Source: Owenweeksia sp965214115 (GTDB lineage: Bacteria > Bacteroidota > Bacteroidia > Flavobacteriales > Schleiferiaceae). Taken from it: a stretch of 64,000 nt of DNA. The stretch lies in the NCBI GenBank assembly GCA_965214115.1, contig CBDCAU010000003.1, forward strand, positions 434,001-498,000. The letters are read 5' to 3'. This document shows positions 26,658-35,800 of the stretch, one piece after another. Position numbers and translations under genes: made by a program. Position 1 is the stretch's first letter, and each line of letters starts with the position of its first letter. The notes beneath the pieces are model-generated. The model was given only the letters and a program-made list of their open reading frames with translations. It was not told the origin of the DNA and searched no databases.

Positions 26658-27121
26658 AAATCAAAGTTTTCAAAATCCGCTTGGACGATGAATTTCTGAA
26701 CACCGACCAAAACGCGGTGAACGATTTTTTAGAAAACGTCCAAATGAAAAAATCTTCGACGGCTTTGGTACAGGAAAAAGAACCATTCTGGTCGGTCATT
26801 TTTCATTATGAAGATTTGGACGAAAAGAAGGTCGAACTCATTCCAAAAGTTGACGAAAAACTCAAAGCGGAGAATAAAATCTCCGAAGCGGATTTATCGG
26901 AAAATGAGCAAGTTAGGGCGGGTTATCTGAAACAATGGCGCACGGAAATGGCGCGTAGCGAAGGTCTGCCCGCCTATAGAATTTTGTGGAATCAAGAAAT
27001 CTATGATTTGGCTAGAGCCAATCCATCTGATTTAGATGAACTTCTCAAAGTGAAAGGCTTCGGCGAAATCAAAGTAGAGAAATATGGCGATGATTTGATT
27101 TCGCTTTTGAACGCGGTTTGA
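26654..27121 (+). CDS. HRDC-domain protein
   Basis: The C-terminal half (about 88-153) is an HRDC domain: LKQWRTEMARSEGLPAYRIL, then DLARANPSDLDELLKVKGFG with the typical helix-capping and KGFG turn. HRDC domains bind nucleic acid in RecQ and RNase D. The N-terminal half (about 1-85) is acidic and of unknown fold. The gene overlaps the acyl-CoA ligase by ATGA, yet there is no obvious functional link. Bacteroidota have stand-alone proteins of this kind. Confidence 0.8.
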   Translation: MKIKVFKIRLDDEFLNTDQNAVNDFLENVQMKKSSTALVQEKEPFWSVIFHYEDLDEKKVELIPKVDEKLKAENKISEADLSENEQVRAGYLKQWRTEMARSEGLPAYRILWNQEIYDLARANPSDLDELLKVKGFGEIKVEKYGDDLISLLNAV

Positions 27122-27173
27122 GAAAAGCAGTTGTCGGTTATTTGTTGTCAGTTTCTGGTCGGAGAGCAACCCA

Positions 27174-29357
27174 TCACTCATCACCCTCCAACCCATCACT
27201 CTTTTCTATCATCAACAAAAACGCATATTCCATCGCCGTTTCACGGTACGCCTCGTAGCGCCCCGCCGCGCCGCCGTGGCCGGTTTCCATATTGATATAT
27301 AAGTAAAGCGGGTTTTCGTCCGTCTTCAGTTCGCGCAATTTCGCCACCCATTTGGCGGGCTCCCAATATTGCACCTGACTGTCGTGCAGGCCGGTGGTAA
27401 CGAGCATCGCCGGATACTTCTGCGCTTTCACATTATCATAAGGCGAATAGCTTTTGATGGTGTCATAAAATTCCTTCAAATTGGGATTGCCCCACTCATC
27501 GTATTCGCCCGTGGTTAATGGGATGGAATCGTCCAACATCGTAGTTAAAGCATCCACAAACGGCACGGCCGCGATGATGCCTTTGAATAAATTCGGGCGC
27601 AGATTCACCACCGCGCCCATCAGCAAACCGCCCGCGCTGCCGCCCATTGCGTAGAGCTGGTTTTGCGTTGTTAATCCCTTGTCAATCAGCGTTTCCGCGC
27701 AAGCGATAAAATCCGTGAAGGTGTTCATCTTGTGTTCCATCCGGCCGGTTTCGTACCATTCGCGACCGAGATACTCGCCGCCGCGGACGTGCGCAATCGC
27801 GAACACAAAACCTCGGTCGAGCAGGCTCAATCGCACCGAGGAAAAGCCCGCATCCACCGTAATTCCGTAAGCGCCGTACCCGTACAAAAGCAAGGGATTT
27901 CCTTCATCTTTTTTCAATGATTTTTTATAGACCAATGATATGGGTATCGCGGTTGGTAGATTCGCACGGCCGTGCGATTCCCCGTTGTCCTGTAAAATCG
28001 CACGGCCGTGCGATTCTGCGTTGTCCTGTAAAATCGCACGGCCGTGCGATCCTACGTTCAAACCGCCATCCGGTTTTACCGTCGCCCAAACCCGTTCCGA
28101 TTGGTATTCCTCAGGGTCGTGGCCGCCCACCACTTCCAACTGTTTCATCACCGTTTTGGCGCGGCTTTCCATATTGTAATCGATGACGGACGGCGGCACC
28201 GTCAGCGACGAATAGCCGTAGCGCAAAACGGTGGTATCAAATTCGGGATTGTTGCCAATGCCCGCCGTGTACGTCTCTTCCGCGAAAGCGAGAAAATGCT
28301 CGCCGCCGCCGTCCCACCGCTGGATGCGGATCTTGGTCAGGCCGTTTTCGCGCTCTTCCGTCACCAAATATTTTTTGAAAATTTCCACGTTTTCGAGATA
28401 CACCTTTTCGCGGTGCGGCATCACCGTTTCCCAGTTTTCCTTGGCGGGATTTTGCAGCGGCGCGCGCATCAGTTTGAAGTTGGTGGCGCCGTCCGTGTTG
28501 GTCAAAATGTACCAATGCTTTTCAAAATGCGCCGCCGAATATTCCAAAAAGCGCTCCCGTTTTTGAATGATTTGAAATTCTCCATCGGGTTGATTGGCAG
28601 GCAGATAGCGGTATTCGTTGCTCACCGTGCTGCTGCTGGCAATCATCAAAAATTCCTGCGATTTGCTTTTGTAAGCGCCGCAGGTGAAGGTTTCGTCCGC
28701 CTCGTGGAAAATTTCCACGTCGGCGGTGGGCGCATTTCCCAAAACGTGCTTGAACACCTTGAACGGCCGCAGCGAGGCATCTTTCACCGTATAAAAAAGC
28801 GTGCGGTTGTCCGCCGCCCAAGCCGCGCTGCCCGTGGTATTTTCGATTTTATCATCGAGAAACTCGTTGGTTTCCAAGTTCTTAAAACGAATCGTATAAA
28901 TCCGCCGGCTAACCGTATCCTCGCCAAACGCCAAAATCTTATTGTCGCGGCTCACGCTCAGCGCGTTCACTTTATAATAGGAATGATTGGCCGCCAACTC
29001 ATTGATATTCAACAAGATTTCCTCCTGCGCCTCCAAAGTTTGCGGCTTGCGACAGTAAATTGGGTGTTCCTCGCCCTTCTCAAACCGCACGTAATACCAA
29101 TAGCCGTTTTTGAAGTACGGCACGCTTTGGTCGTCCTCTTTGATACGCCCCTTAATCTCCTGAAACAGCGTCTCTTGCAGCTCTTCTGTGTGCCGCATTT
29201 CGCTTTCGCGGAAGGCGTTTTCGGCGTTCAGATAATCAATGGTTTGGGCATTTTCCCGCTCGCGCAGCCAGTAGTAATCGTCGGTACGGGTGTGGCCGTG
29301 GGCGGTCAGTTTTTTGGGGATTTTTGGGGCGCGGGGTGGGGTGGGTTTATTTTTCAA
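27174..29357 (-). CDS. ptrB: oligopeptidase B (S9 prolyl oligopeptidase family) with a repeat insertion
   Basis: Oligopeptidase B cleaves short peptides after arginine or lysine. The N-terminal propeller (about 1-410) is followed by an alpha/beta hydrolase domain with S574 in GGSAGG, D659 in GLHDSQ and H694 in GHGGAAGR. The opening APKIPKKLTAHGHTRTDDYYWLR is diagnostic. An oddity is three 12-residue units starting SHGRAILQDN at 437, 449 and 461, which lie at the start of the hydrolase domain where relatives have a short loop. They come from a palindromic DNA repeat. The reading frame is intact, so the enzyme may still work. Confidence 0.9.
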   Translation of the reverse strand: MKNKPTPPRAPKIPKKLTAHGHTRTDDYYWLRERENAQTIDYLNAENAFRESEMRHTEELQETLFQEIKGRIKEDDQSVPYFKNGYWYYVRFEKGEEHPIYCRKPQTLEAQEEILLNINELAANHSYYKVNALSVSRDNKILAFGEDTVSRRIYTIRFKNLETNEFLDDKIENTTGSAAWAADNRTLFYTVKDASLRPFKVFKHVLGNAPTADVEIFHEADETFTCGAYKSKSQEFLMIASSSTVSNEYRYLPANQPDGEFQIIQKRERFLEYSAAHFEKHWYILTNTDGATNFKLMRAPLQNPAKENWETVMPHREKVYLENVEIFKKYLVTEERENGLTKIRIQRWDGGGEHFLAFAEETYTAGIGNNPEFDTTVLRYGYSSLTVPPSVIDYNMESRAKTVMKQLEVVGGHDPEEYQSERVWATVKPDGGLNVGSHGRAILQDNAESHGRAILQDNGESHGRANLPTAIPISLVYKKSLKKDEGNPLLLYGYGAYGITVDAGFSSVRLSLLDRGFVFAIAHVRGGEYLGREWYETGRMEHKMNTFTDFIACAETLIDKGLTTQNQLYAMGGSAGGLLMGAVVNLRPNLFKGIIAAVPFVDALTTMLDDSIPLTTGEYDEWGNPNLKEFYDTIKSYSPYDNVKAQKYPAMLVTTGLHDSQVQYWEPAKWVAKLRELKTDENPLYLYINMETGHGGAAGRYEAYRETAMEYAFLLMIEKSDGLEGDE
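27961..28051. repeat. three tandem 36-bp units with an 18-bp palindrome inside ptrB
   Basis: TCGCACGGCCGTGCGAT recurs at 27962, 27998 and 28034, exactly 36 bases apart. The palindrome ATCGCACGGCCGTGCGAT is complete in units 2 and 3. The linking CGTTGTCCTGTAAAA is shared by units 1 and 2. The period is a multiple of three, so the frame survives. Confidence 0.85.
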
Positions 29358-29438
29358 TAGGATTTTTTTAGAATTAGTTTAACCAGAATTTTATTTTAAA
29401 ATTTTTCAAAAGCAATTTATGAAAAACGCTTGAGAAAG

Positions 29439-30539
29439 TTACTGATTTGACAATATAAATGCGGTTTGATTCCAATAGTAAAAACCGGACTTATCAGACA
29501 ATTTTTTCAAACGGTTTAGAAAGTTCCATTCAACTTCATAGTTATCAACTGTTGCTATATTTTTAATGTCATAAAAATGTATTGGGGTTAAGTCATCTTT
29601 GAGAATTTTTGCCGCCAAATAAGCGACCCGTCCCGCAGCAGAAATGGCTTCATCTATCCGAAAATGGCCGCTCATCAAATACCCCGTCCCAAAGGCTCGT
29701 ATACCTTTTTGCAGTTCGTCAAACTTCTGTTTTTCGTCTTCGTTGCCTTTGCCCCGTTTGGCGATGATTTTACAGGTAGAAATTACATCTTTTAAAACCG
29801 TTTCAGGAGTCATTTTTCTGTCTGTAATTTGATTACCTCGATAGGCAATTTCTTTGTTTACAAAGGCATAAAAACTTTGGGTAACTATTTTCACATCTTT
29901 CAAATACTCAAAAATACGACCTAAATCGAAGAGTTGTTTGCATATTTCCATAGTGGCGGACTGTCCATTTTTTATGTAGGGGATACCCACGGTATTGGGT
30001 GCAAAGGCAGTCAGCTTATCTCCAAAAATAGCATCCACCGAGGGAAGCCTTATTTGGATTTTTTCATCGGTTTCAATCCATTTGGTTTGGATACTCTTCT
30101 CGATAACTTCAGGGTAAGTCGCGTCCTCCATCAACACATCCAGCAGTATTTTCCCTGTATATTTTGAGCTAAGGGAGGAGTTGAACGAAAAAGCGAAATG
30201 TGCTTTTGGAATCCCAGACTGATAGCTTCTGCGTTCATCCAGTTCAAATTTTGTGAAGCGTGAATTTTCAACCACTTTCTGCAAAACTGAATTTAATTCT
30301 GAGCGCGTGGCGCTGCAGATAATATCAATATCGATAGAAAAACGATTGAATTCTTTTACTAAAAGTACTATGCTTGTACCGCCTTTGAAGATAAAATCGA
30401 GCTTGTTCTTGCTTAAATTTTCAACTAAATGCAAAGCATAAATCATTTTTTCCAAAATGATTTTGTCTATACGTTTATGTTCAGGCTGTAGCTTAAAAGA
30501 ATTCAGCCATTCCTCGGTAAAGCAAGTATCTTTAATCAT
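29439..30539 (-). CDS. AbiEii/AbiGii-type nucleotidyltransferase toxin
   Basis: The 366-residue protein has the nucleotidyltransferase core of AbiEii toxins: FIFKGGTSIVLL with the GG-T/S motif, then RFSIDIDII with the catalytic aspartates, and SVDAIFGDKLTAF downstream. AbiEii is the toxin half of the type IV AbiE phage-abortive systems and can modify tRNA ends in MenT relatives. The start overlaps the upstream gene by ATGA, so production is coupled. The region is AT-rich. Confidence 0.85.
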   Translation of the reverse strand: MIKDTCFTEEWLNSFKLQPEHKRIDKIILEKMIYALHLVENLSKNKLDFIFKGGTSIVLLVKEFNRFSIDIDIICSATRSELNSVLQKVVENSRFTKFELDERRSYQSGIPKAHFAFSFNSSLSSKYTGKILLDVLMEDATYPEVIEKSIQTKWIETDEKIQIRLPSVDAIFGDKLTAFAPNTVGIPYIKNGQSATMEICKQLFDLGRIFEYLKDVKIVTQSFYAFVNKEIAYRGNQITDRKMTPETVLKDVISTCKIIAKRGKGNEDEKQKFDELQKGIRAFGTGYLMSGHFRIDEAISAAGRVAYLAAKILKDDLTPIHFYDIKNIATVDNYEVEWNFLNRLKKLSDKSGFYYWNQTAFILSNQ

Positions 30540-31300
30540 TTCATATTTTCTTTTATTAAATGACCCAAATTTGCTGTCAAAAATTTCTTTATATTTTCTT
30601 TTTGTCCTCTGCGGTTGGCATAATTAAATAAGGTGGAATAATTGATGGAATAATTTTTAAAAAAATTTTCATAAATATTTAACAGTTCCTTGCCTTGAAA
30701 AAGATAAAACAGCCTCTGATCTGTAAAAACATCAACTAAAATCTTTTCTACATTGGGGACATTGATTTTTATTCCATTTTCTTCTTTGAATGTAATTGGG
30801 GAGCGGGTTGTCAGTTTTTTTAGAATGGCGGGTTTGGAGCTTTCGGCAACGTAGAAGTTTATAATTTTTTCGTCAGGATTTAAAAATATATCCAATGAGA
30901 AATAATCTTTTAATTTATAGAATATAGTTTCAATCAATTCTTTTTCTACTTCAATTAGTATCCAGTTTTTTTGAGTTTGATGAACTGTGAATTCATTCAA
31001 CCAATGAGTCTCCCATAAGCAGTATGCTACATCTTTAAATTCAGTAGCTATAAATTCCCCCATTTTTGAAGCATTCTTGGAAAAATTGGGTTGGTGTTTT
31101 GGTTTGTCTGAAATGGTATAATGACCATTTCCAATGGCATTGATAATATTCTTGTTTTTTAAATTGAAAATGCGCCAACCGAAAGTATTCTCGTTTAGAT
31201 CAGGTTCAAACTGTTTATAAAAATGCCACAAGTCTTTTCTTGAAAAACTGTCTTTTTCCTGAAAATTTTCCCGCAATTTTTTTTCGATAATCTTGGTCAA
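30536..31300 (-). CDS. AbiEi-like antitoxin (DUF6577-type)
   Basis: The 254-residue protein precedes and overlaps the AbiEii-type gene, the position of AbiEi antitoxins. An N-terminal helical segment (FSRKDLWHFYKQFEP, NTFGWRIFNLKNKNIINAIGNGHYTI) looks like a winged-helix DNA-binding domain. The rest (VEKILVDVFTDQRLFYLFQG, STLFNYANRRGQ) matches the antitoxin C-terminal pattern. It likely represses its own promoter and neutralises the toxin. The family name is from memory of its layout, hence moderate certainty. Confidence 0.72.
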   Translation of the reverse strand: MTKIIEKKLRENFQEKDSFSRKDLWHFYKQFEPDLNENTFGWRIFNLKNKNIINAIGNGHYTISDKPKHQPNFSKNASKMGEFIATEFKDVAYCLWETHWLNEFTVHQTQKNWILIEVEKELIETIFYKLKDYFSLDIFLNPDEKIINFYVAESSKPAILKKLTTRSPITFKEENGIKINVPNVEKILVDVFTDQRLFYLFQGKELLNIYENFFKNYSINYSTLFNYANRRGQKENIKKFLTANLGHLIKENMK

Positions 31301-31503
31301 TGCATTTCAAATTTTGCCAAAAATAGAGATTATAGGTGAAATTTTGAAATCAAAAATGAGCCAGTAAAATGGGAAACTGGTAAAATTTTGTTGTAGGTCA
31401 ATTTTGAAATGCCCGAATATGAAAACAATAGCAGCTCCCTAAAAAGGCAAACACTACTTTTAAAACCTCGTTTAAAAAATAGAAATCCCGTCAAAATTAC
31501 ATT

Positions 31504-32385
31504 ATGAAAAACTACCAAAAACCAATGCTCCGCGAGGACGCTCTAAAAGGAAAAGTCATCGCCATCACGGGCGGCGGCACGGGGCTGGGCCGAGCGATGG
31601 GCGAGTATTTTTTGCAGCTCGGTGCGAACATCGCCATCTGCGGCCGCCGCCAAGAAAAGCTGGAAACCGCCGCCGAAGAAATGACAAAAGCACACGGTGG
31701 AGAAGTCTTCACAAAATCCTGCGATGTGCGGCATTACGAGCAAGTAGAAGAATTTCTAAAGGGCATTTTGGAAAAATTCGGCCAAGTAGATGTGCTGCTG
31801 AATAACGCCGCCGGCAACTTCGTCAGCCCCACGGAAATGCTGTCGCCCAACGCCTTCGATGCGGTGATTGACATCGTTTTGAAAGGCACGAAAAATTGCA
31901 CTTTGACCTTTGGCAAACATTGGATTCAAAACGGTCAGCGCGATAAAACCGTCCTGAATATCACCACCACTTATGCGGAAACCGGCTCGGCTTTCGTAGT
32001 CCCCTCGGCGATGGCCAAGGCGGGCGTTTCCGCAATGACCAAATCGCTGGCGGTGGAGTGGGCCAAGTACGGCATCCGTTTCAACGCGATTGCGCCGGGG
32101 CCGTTTCCCACCAAGGGCGCGTGGAGCCGCATTCTGCCCGGCGATATTGCCGAAAAAATGGATTTGGAAAAAGAAATCCCATTGAAAAGGGTAGGGGAGA
32201 AGCAGGAGTTGGCCAATCTCGCCGCGTATTTGGTTTCCGATTTTGGCGCGTATTTGAACGGCGAAATCATCACCATTGATGGTGGCGAATGGCTGCAAGG
32301 CGCGGGGCAAATGAATTTCTTATTGGAATTATCCCAAAACGACTGGAAAAAGATAGCCGAATTGAGCAAAAAATCGAAAGAATAA
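31504..32385 (+). CDS. 2,4-dienoyl-CoA reductase-like SDR oxidoreductase
   Basis: This Rossmann-fold short-chain dehydrogenase has a TGGGTGLG cofactor loop, an NNAAGNF motif and a basic CGRRQEK that favours NADPH. Instead of the usual Y-x3-K within YSASK, it has TTYAETGSAFVVPSAMAKAGV, and APGPFPTKGAWSR follows. These are features of the peroxisomal/mitochondrial-type 2,4-dienoyl-CoA reductase branch. It would help degrade unsaturated fatty acids. The stop overlaps the next start by one base (TAATG). Confidence 0.85.
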   Translation: MKNYQKPMLREDALKGKVIAITGGGTGLGRAMGEYFLQLGANIAICGRRQEKLETAAEEMTKAHGGEVFTKSCDVRHYEQVEEFLKGILEKFGQVDVLLNNAAGNFVSPTEMLSPNAFDAVIDIVLKGTKNCTLTFGKHWIQNGQRDKTVLNITTTYAETGSAFVVPSAMAKAGVSAMTKSLAVEWAKYGIRFNAIAPGPFPTKGAWSRILPGDIAEKMDLEKEIPLKRVGEKQELANLAAYLVSDFGAYLNGEIITIDGGEWLQGAGQMNFLLELSQNDWKKIAELSKKSKE

Positions 32386-33251
32386 TGTTGCGAAATTCAC
32401 TACTCTTTTTATTATTTTGGATGCTTATTTCTTGTTCTAAAAATGAACGGCCTGAAATAGATTGGCAAGGCCACCGAGGCGCGCGCGGCGCAATGCCGGA
32501 AAATACCGTCCCCGCTTTTTTGTACGCCTTGCAAAACGGGATGAACACGCTGGAAATGGACGTGGTGATTTCTAAAGATTCGCAAATCGTGGTTTCCCAC
32601 GAGCCGTTTTTCAATGAAGAAATTTGCGATTTTCAAGGTGACATCAACAATCTTTACAAATTAGAATATTCTGACATCCAAAGTGTTGACTGCGGTTCAA
32701 AAGGAAACCCGCGTTTTCCGAAGCAAAAAAAGCAGCCCATCCGAAAGCCGACATTGGCCCGCGTGGTGGATGTGGCAAAATCTTTCGCAAAAACCAAGGA
32801 CGATTGGACGATTTTCTACAACGTCGAAATCAAAAGCCGCCCCAAATGGGACGCGGAATTTCACCCGCCCGTGAACGAATACTGTGAATTGGTAGTAAAA
32901 GAAATCCAAGAATTGAAAATAAGTGAGCGTACCACGATACAAAGTTTTGATACACGCGCATTGCAATTTTTGCATCAAAATTATCCTGATATAAGATTGG
33001 CCCTTTTGGTGGATGAAAAAGAAGATTTTAGAACCAAACTAAAAACACTCGGATTTTTGCCACAAATTTTAAGTCCAAATTATAAACTTGTAAATGAAGA
33101 AATGATGACGTTTTGTAGAGAAAAGGATATGAAGGTAATTCCGTGGACAGTGAATGATGCAAACACCGCAGAAAAGTTAGTCAATGTTATGGGCGTGAAC
33201 GGTATTATTACTGATTACCCATCCATCAAAAAAGAAGTGAAAATAAAGTAA
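32385..33251 (+). CDS. glycerophosphodiester phosphodiesterase lipoprotein
   Basis: The start at ATG 32385 gives a lipoprotein signal (LLFLLFWMLISCSK). The GDPD domain carries GHRGARGAMPENTVPAF with the catalytic His-Arg and Glu, then LEMDVVISKDSQIVVSHEP with the metal glutamate/aspartate and second histidine. The domain ends with VIPWTVNDANTAEKLVNVMG and GIITDYPS. It should hydrolyse deacylated phospholipid to glycerol-3-phosphate in the periplasm. Confidence 0.92.
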   Translation: MLRNSLLFLLFWMLISCSKNERPEIDWQGHRGARGAMPENTVPAFLYALQNGMNTLEMDVVISKDSQIVVSHEPFFNEEICDFQGDINNLYKLEYSDIQSVDCGSKGNPRFPKQKKQPIRKPTLARVVDVAKSFAKTKDDWTIFYNVEIKSRPKWDAEFHPPVNEYCELVVKEIQELKISERTTIQSFDTRALQFLHQNYPDIRLALLVDEKEDFRTKLKTLGFLPQILSPNYKLVNEEMMTFCREKDMKVIPWTVNDANTAEKLVNVMGVNGIITDYPSIKKEVKIK

Positions 33252-33252
33252 A

Positions 33253-33552
33253 CTATTTCGACAGGTTTTCGGCTTTTTCTTTTTTTCCCATTTTGATATA
33301 AATTTCTTTCAAAAGAGTTTGCACCTTTTCGTTTTGCTTTTCATCAAAATAATGCAACGTCCAATAATTCAAGAGTGATTCCGCGCCGTCCAAACGCGCA
33401 TCTACTTCATTTTCAGCGTTTTTGACCAAACTTTCAGCTTGCATCAAAACGGCTTCGCCGCGTACAGCTTCGGGCATTTTGCGCAGCGTCTCGTAAAAAT
33501 TTCGGCTGGCCGCCTCGTCCCAATCCGTGCGTAGATGCAGTGTTTTTCCCAT
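33253..33552 (-). CDS. conserved-looking small helical protein
   Basis: The 99-residue protein is hydrophilic and helical (ASRNFYETLRKMPEAVRGEAV, NEKVQTLLKEIYIKMGKKEK) and has no signal peptide. It starts 5 bases after the TPR gene stop and is in the same operon. I recognise no family. It might act with the TPR lipoprotein, but only position suggests it. Confidence 0.55.
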   Translation of the reverse strand: MGKTLHLRTDWDEAASRNFYETLRKMPEAVRGEAVLMQAESLVKNAENEVDARLDGAESLLNYWTLHYFDEKQNEKVQTLLKEIYIKMGKKEKAENLSK

Positions 33553-33557
33553 CCGTT

Positions 33558-34556
33558 TTAGCGGTTGATGATACCGTTTACCCGTGATAAAGCCTTCTGC
33601 GAGGGAGTGTGCATTGGCAAGATTTCCAACGCTTTACGGTAATCTTTGCGAGCGTTCAAAACATCACCCAGCATTTCTTGCGCGTATCCGCGTCCGTAGT
33701 AAGACTTGAAGGCACGCTCTGGTTCTACCGCGATGGCCCTGGAGAAATAGTCTCGTGCCGTGGCAAATTGTCGAATATTAAGGTGCATAAATCCCATATT
33801 ATAATAACTGTCCACATCTTTGGGATTTAATTGTACCGCTTTTGTATAATTTTCCAAGGCACGGTTAAACTTGTTTTGTTGCATATAAAACACGCCCAAT
33901 TTGAAATACGTTAGTGCATCATTGGGATTCATTTCCAGCAATCTTTGATAGTAAAATTTCGCCAAAGTATCACCGCGCTGTGCCAACGTAACGGCCACTA
34001 AATCAATAGCTTCTACATAATCCTGCTTAATGTCAATGGCATTTTGGAAATATTGAAGCGCCAATCCGGTATCGTTTTTCAAATCCCTGACAATGATGCC
34101 TTTCATAAAATAAGCCTGCGCATTATTGTTGTCGATTTCTATCAAAGTATTGGTCAGTTCCAAGGCGCGTTCATAATCGGTAATGGCGATGGAAAGTTCG
34201 GCTAAATTGGATAAGCATTTTTTGTTTTTCGGGTCTATTTTTAAACAAATTTCCCATTCGTTTTTGGCATAGCGGCCTTGATTTAAAAGATAATGCAGTT
34301 CGCCCTTAGCCGCGCGCAATTCTGCCAAACCCGTGTCCAAAGCCATTCCTTGATTGATGAATTTTTGGGCTTGTTTTATGTTTTGGCGATATAGCTGTTC
34401 GTGCGCTTTTTCGGCAAAATATTCAGCGGTTTGGTTGGAGTTTATAGGGGATGAAGTTTGGTTATCCTTAGAAACATTTTCATTCTCTTTTTCAGCATTG
34501 GATTGGCATCCAAAAAGAAGAGAAACCAAAAGGAAAAATGCTAAATAATCTTTCAT
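33558..34556 (-). CDS. TPR-repeat lipoprotein
   Basis: ATG 34556 gives a lipoprotein signal, FFLLVSLLFGCQS; an upstream in-frame extension to 34628 would cross the recA terminator and is rejected. After a Ser/Asn-rich linker come about seven tetratricopeptide repeats (for example NDALTYFKLGVFYMQQNKF and DVDSYYNMGFMHLNIRQFA) up to residue 320. TPR proteins serve as scaffolds; the partner is unknown. It is downstream of recA beyond a terminator, so it is expressed separately. Confidence 0.85.
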   Translation of the reverse strand: MKDYLAFFLLVSLLFGCQSNAEKENENVSKDNQTSSPINSNQTAEYFAEKAHEQLYRQNIKQAQKFINQGMALDTGLAELRAAKGELHYLLNQGRYAKNEWEICLKIDPKNKKCLSNLAELSIAITDYERALELTNTLIEIDNNNAQAYFMKGIIVRDLKNDTGLALQYFQNAIDIKQDYVEAIDLVAVTLAQRGDTLAKFYYQRLLEMNPNDALTYFKLGVFYMQQNKFNRALENYTKAVQLNPKDVDSYYNMGFMHLNIRQFATARDYFSRAIAVEPERAFKSYYGRGYAQEMLGDVLNARKDYRKALEILPMHTPSQKALSRVNGIINR

Positions 34557-34570
34557 AAAAATATACTTTA

Positions 34571-34608
34571 AAAAAAAGACCTTTCGGGAGAAGGACACCC
34601 GAAAGGTC
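34571..34608 (-). terminator. rho-independent terminator of recA
   Basis: GACCTTTCGGG (34578-34588) pairs perfectly with CCCGAAAGGTC (34598-34608), an 11-bp stem with a 9-base loop. On the minus strand it is followed by T8. It lies 49 bases after the recA stop. Confidence 0.9.
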
Positions 34609-34656
34609 AAGTTCGTTTTTGCGCCCAAACTTACAACCCAGAACTAACGCTAACGG

Positions 34657-35655
34657 CTACTTTCCGGCAATCGCGTCCTTGATTTTACCCTCAATTTCCT
34701 CGGCCAGCTCCATATTATCTTCCAAAAGTAACCGGACGGCATCGCGGCCTTGCCCCAATTTGGTGTCGCCGTAGCTGAACCAAGACCCCGCTTTTTTCAC
34801 GATTTCTTTGTCCACGCCCAGGTCGATCAATTCACCGGTTTTGCTGATGCCGCTGCCGAACATTATGTCAAATTCCGCTTGGCGGAAGGGCGGTGCCACT
34901 TTGTTTTTAATAACTTTCACCCGCGCGCGGTTGCCCACTGCGCCTTCGGCATCCTTGATTTGCGAGCTGCGGCGGATGTCCAATCGCACAGACGCATAAA
35001 ACTTCAAAGCGTTGCCGCCGGTGGTGGTTTCGGGGTTGCCGAAAACGACGCCGATTTTTTCGCGGAGCTGGTTGATGAAGATGCAGCAGCACTTGGTTTT
35101 ACTGATGGTGCCGGTCAATTTCCGCAGCGCTTGGCTCATCAATCTGGCGTGCAGTCCCATTTTGCTGTCGCCCATTTCGCCTTCGATTTCGGCTTTTGGC
35201 GTCAGCGCGGCCACGGAGTCAATTACGATCAAATCGATGGCTCCGGAGCGGATGAGGTTGTCGGCGATTTCAAGCGCCTGCTCGCCGTTGTCGGGCTGCG
35301 AAATAATCAGTTCTTCGGTGTCGATGCCGAGGTTTTCGGCGTAGGTTCGGTCAAAGGCGTGCTCCGCGTCGATGAAGGCCGCGATGCCGCCCAGCTTCTG
35401 CACTTCGGCAATGGCGTGGAGGGTCAGAGTCGTTTTTCCCGACGATTCCGGCCCATAGATTTCCACCACCCGCCCGCGCGGGTAGCCGCCTATTCCCAAT
35501 GCGATGTCCAGCCCCAGTGAACCAGTGGGGATGCACTCCACGGATTCCACCGGACTGTCCCCCATCCGCATCACGGCGCCCTTGCCGTAGGTCTTGTCCA
35601 GCTTGTCCATCGTCAGTTGCAGTGCCTTCTTTTTGGCGTCTTTTTCGTCGCTCAT
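34657..35655 (-). CDS. recA: recombinase RecA
   Basis: RecA polymerises on single-stranded DNA, drives strand exchange and triggers LexA self-cleavage. The start is ATG 35655 (MSDEKDAKKK). Visible features are Walker A GPESSGKT, the catalytic glutamate in the FIDAEHAFD segment, LIVIDSVAAL Walker B, the L1 MGDSKMGLHARLMSQALRKL segment, INQLREKIGV and GGNALKFYASVRLDIRR. The 332-residue length is normal for this phylum, with a short acidic C-terminus. The gene is monocistronic, with its own promoter box and terminator. No LexA-type box was recognised. Confidence 0.98.
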   Translation of the reverse strand: MSDEKDAKKKALQLTMDKLDKTYGKGAVMRMGDSPVESVECIPTGSLGLDIALGIGGYPRGRVVEIYGPESSGKTTLTLHAIAEVQKLGGIAAFIDAEHAFDRTYAENLGIDTEELIISQPDNGEQALEIADNLIRSGAIDLIVIDSVAALTPKAEIEGEMGDSKMGLHARLMSQALRKLTGTISKTKCCCIFINQLREKIGVVFGNPETTTGGNALKFYASVRLDIRRSSQIKDAEGAVGNRARVKVIKNKVAPPFRQAEFDIMFGSGISKTGELIDLGVDKEIVKKAGSWFSYGDTKLGQGRDAVRLLLEDNMELAEEIEGKIKDAIAGK

Positions 35656-35699
35656 TTTCAATATTTTAAAGGATTATTTTGGAATTTTTTGGCGAAGCG

Positions 35700-35707
35700 C
35701 AAATATA
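35700..35707 (-). promoter_or_regulatory. -7 box for recA
   Basis: Reading leftward, TATATTTG matches TAnnTTTG and would start a transcript about 38 bases ahead of the recA ATG. A -33 TTG is not clear. Confidence 0.45.
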
Positions 35708-35784
35708 GCGTTTCCCCTTAGCGGGAAAGGCGCGGCGCGGAAATGTAATCCACAATAAATGAACATTGCAAAATGGCGGGAGCG

Positions 35785-35792
35785 TACCTTTG
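35785..35792 (+). promoter_or_regulatory. -7 box just before an unknown gene
   Basis: TACCTTTG ends 8 bases before ATG 35801, so the transcript would begin almost at the start codon and be leaderless or nearly so. This also argues for 35801 over the upstream ATG 35759 as the start of the gene. Confidence 0.45.
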
Positions 35793-35800
35793 CATTCCTT

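Noticed and set aside
27961..28051. CRISPR-like spacing of a 36-bp repeat
   Set aside because: The repeats are tandem without unique spacers, lie in a coding frame, and no cas gene is near.
28044..29360. 438-codon plus-strand ORF opposite oligopeptidase B
   Set aside because: It is antisense to a gene with a complete catalytic triad and known family layout; its composition (many His, Phe, Arg) is that of a shadow frame.
34557..34628. N-terminal extension of the TPR lipoprotein
   Set aside because: It would be translated from the recA terminator hairpin and would bury the lipoprotein signal.
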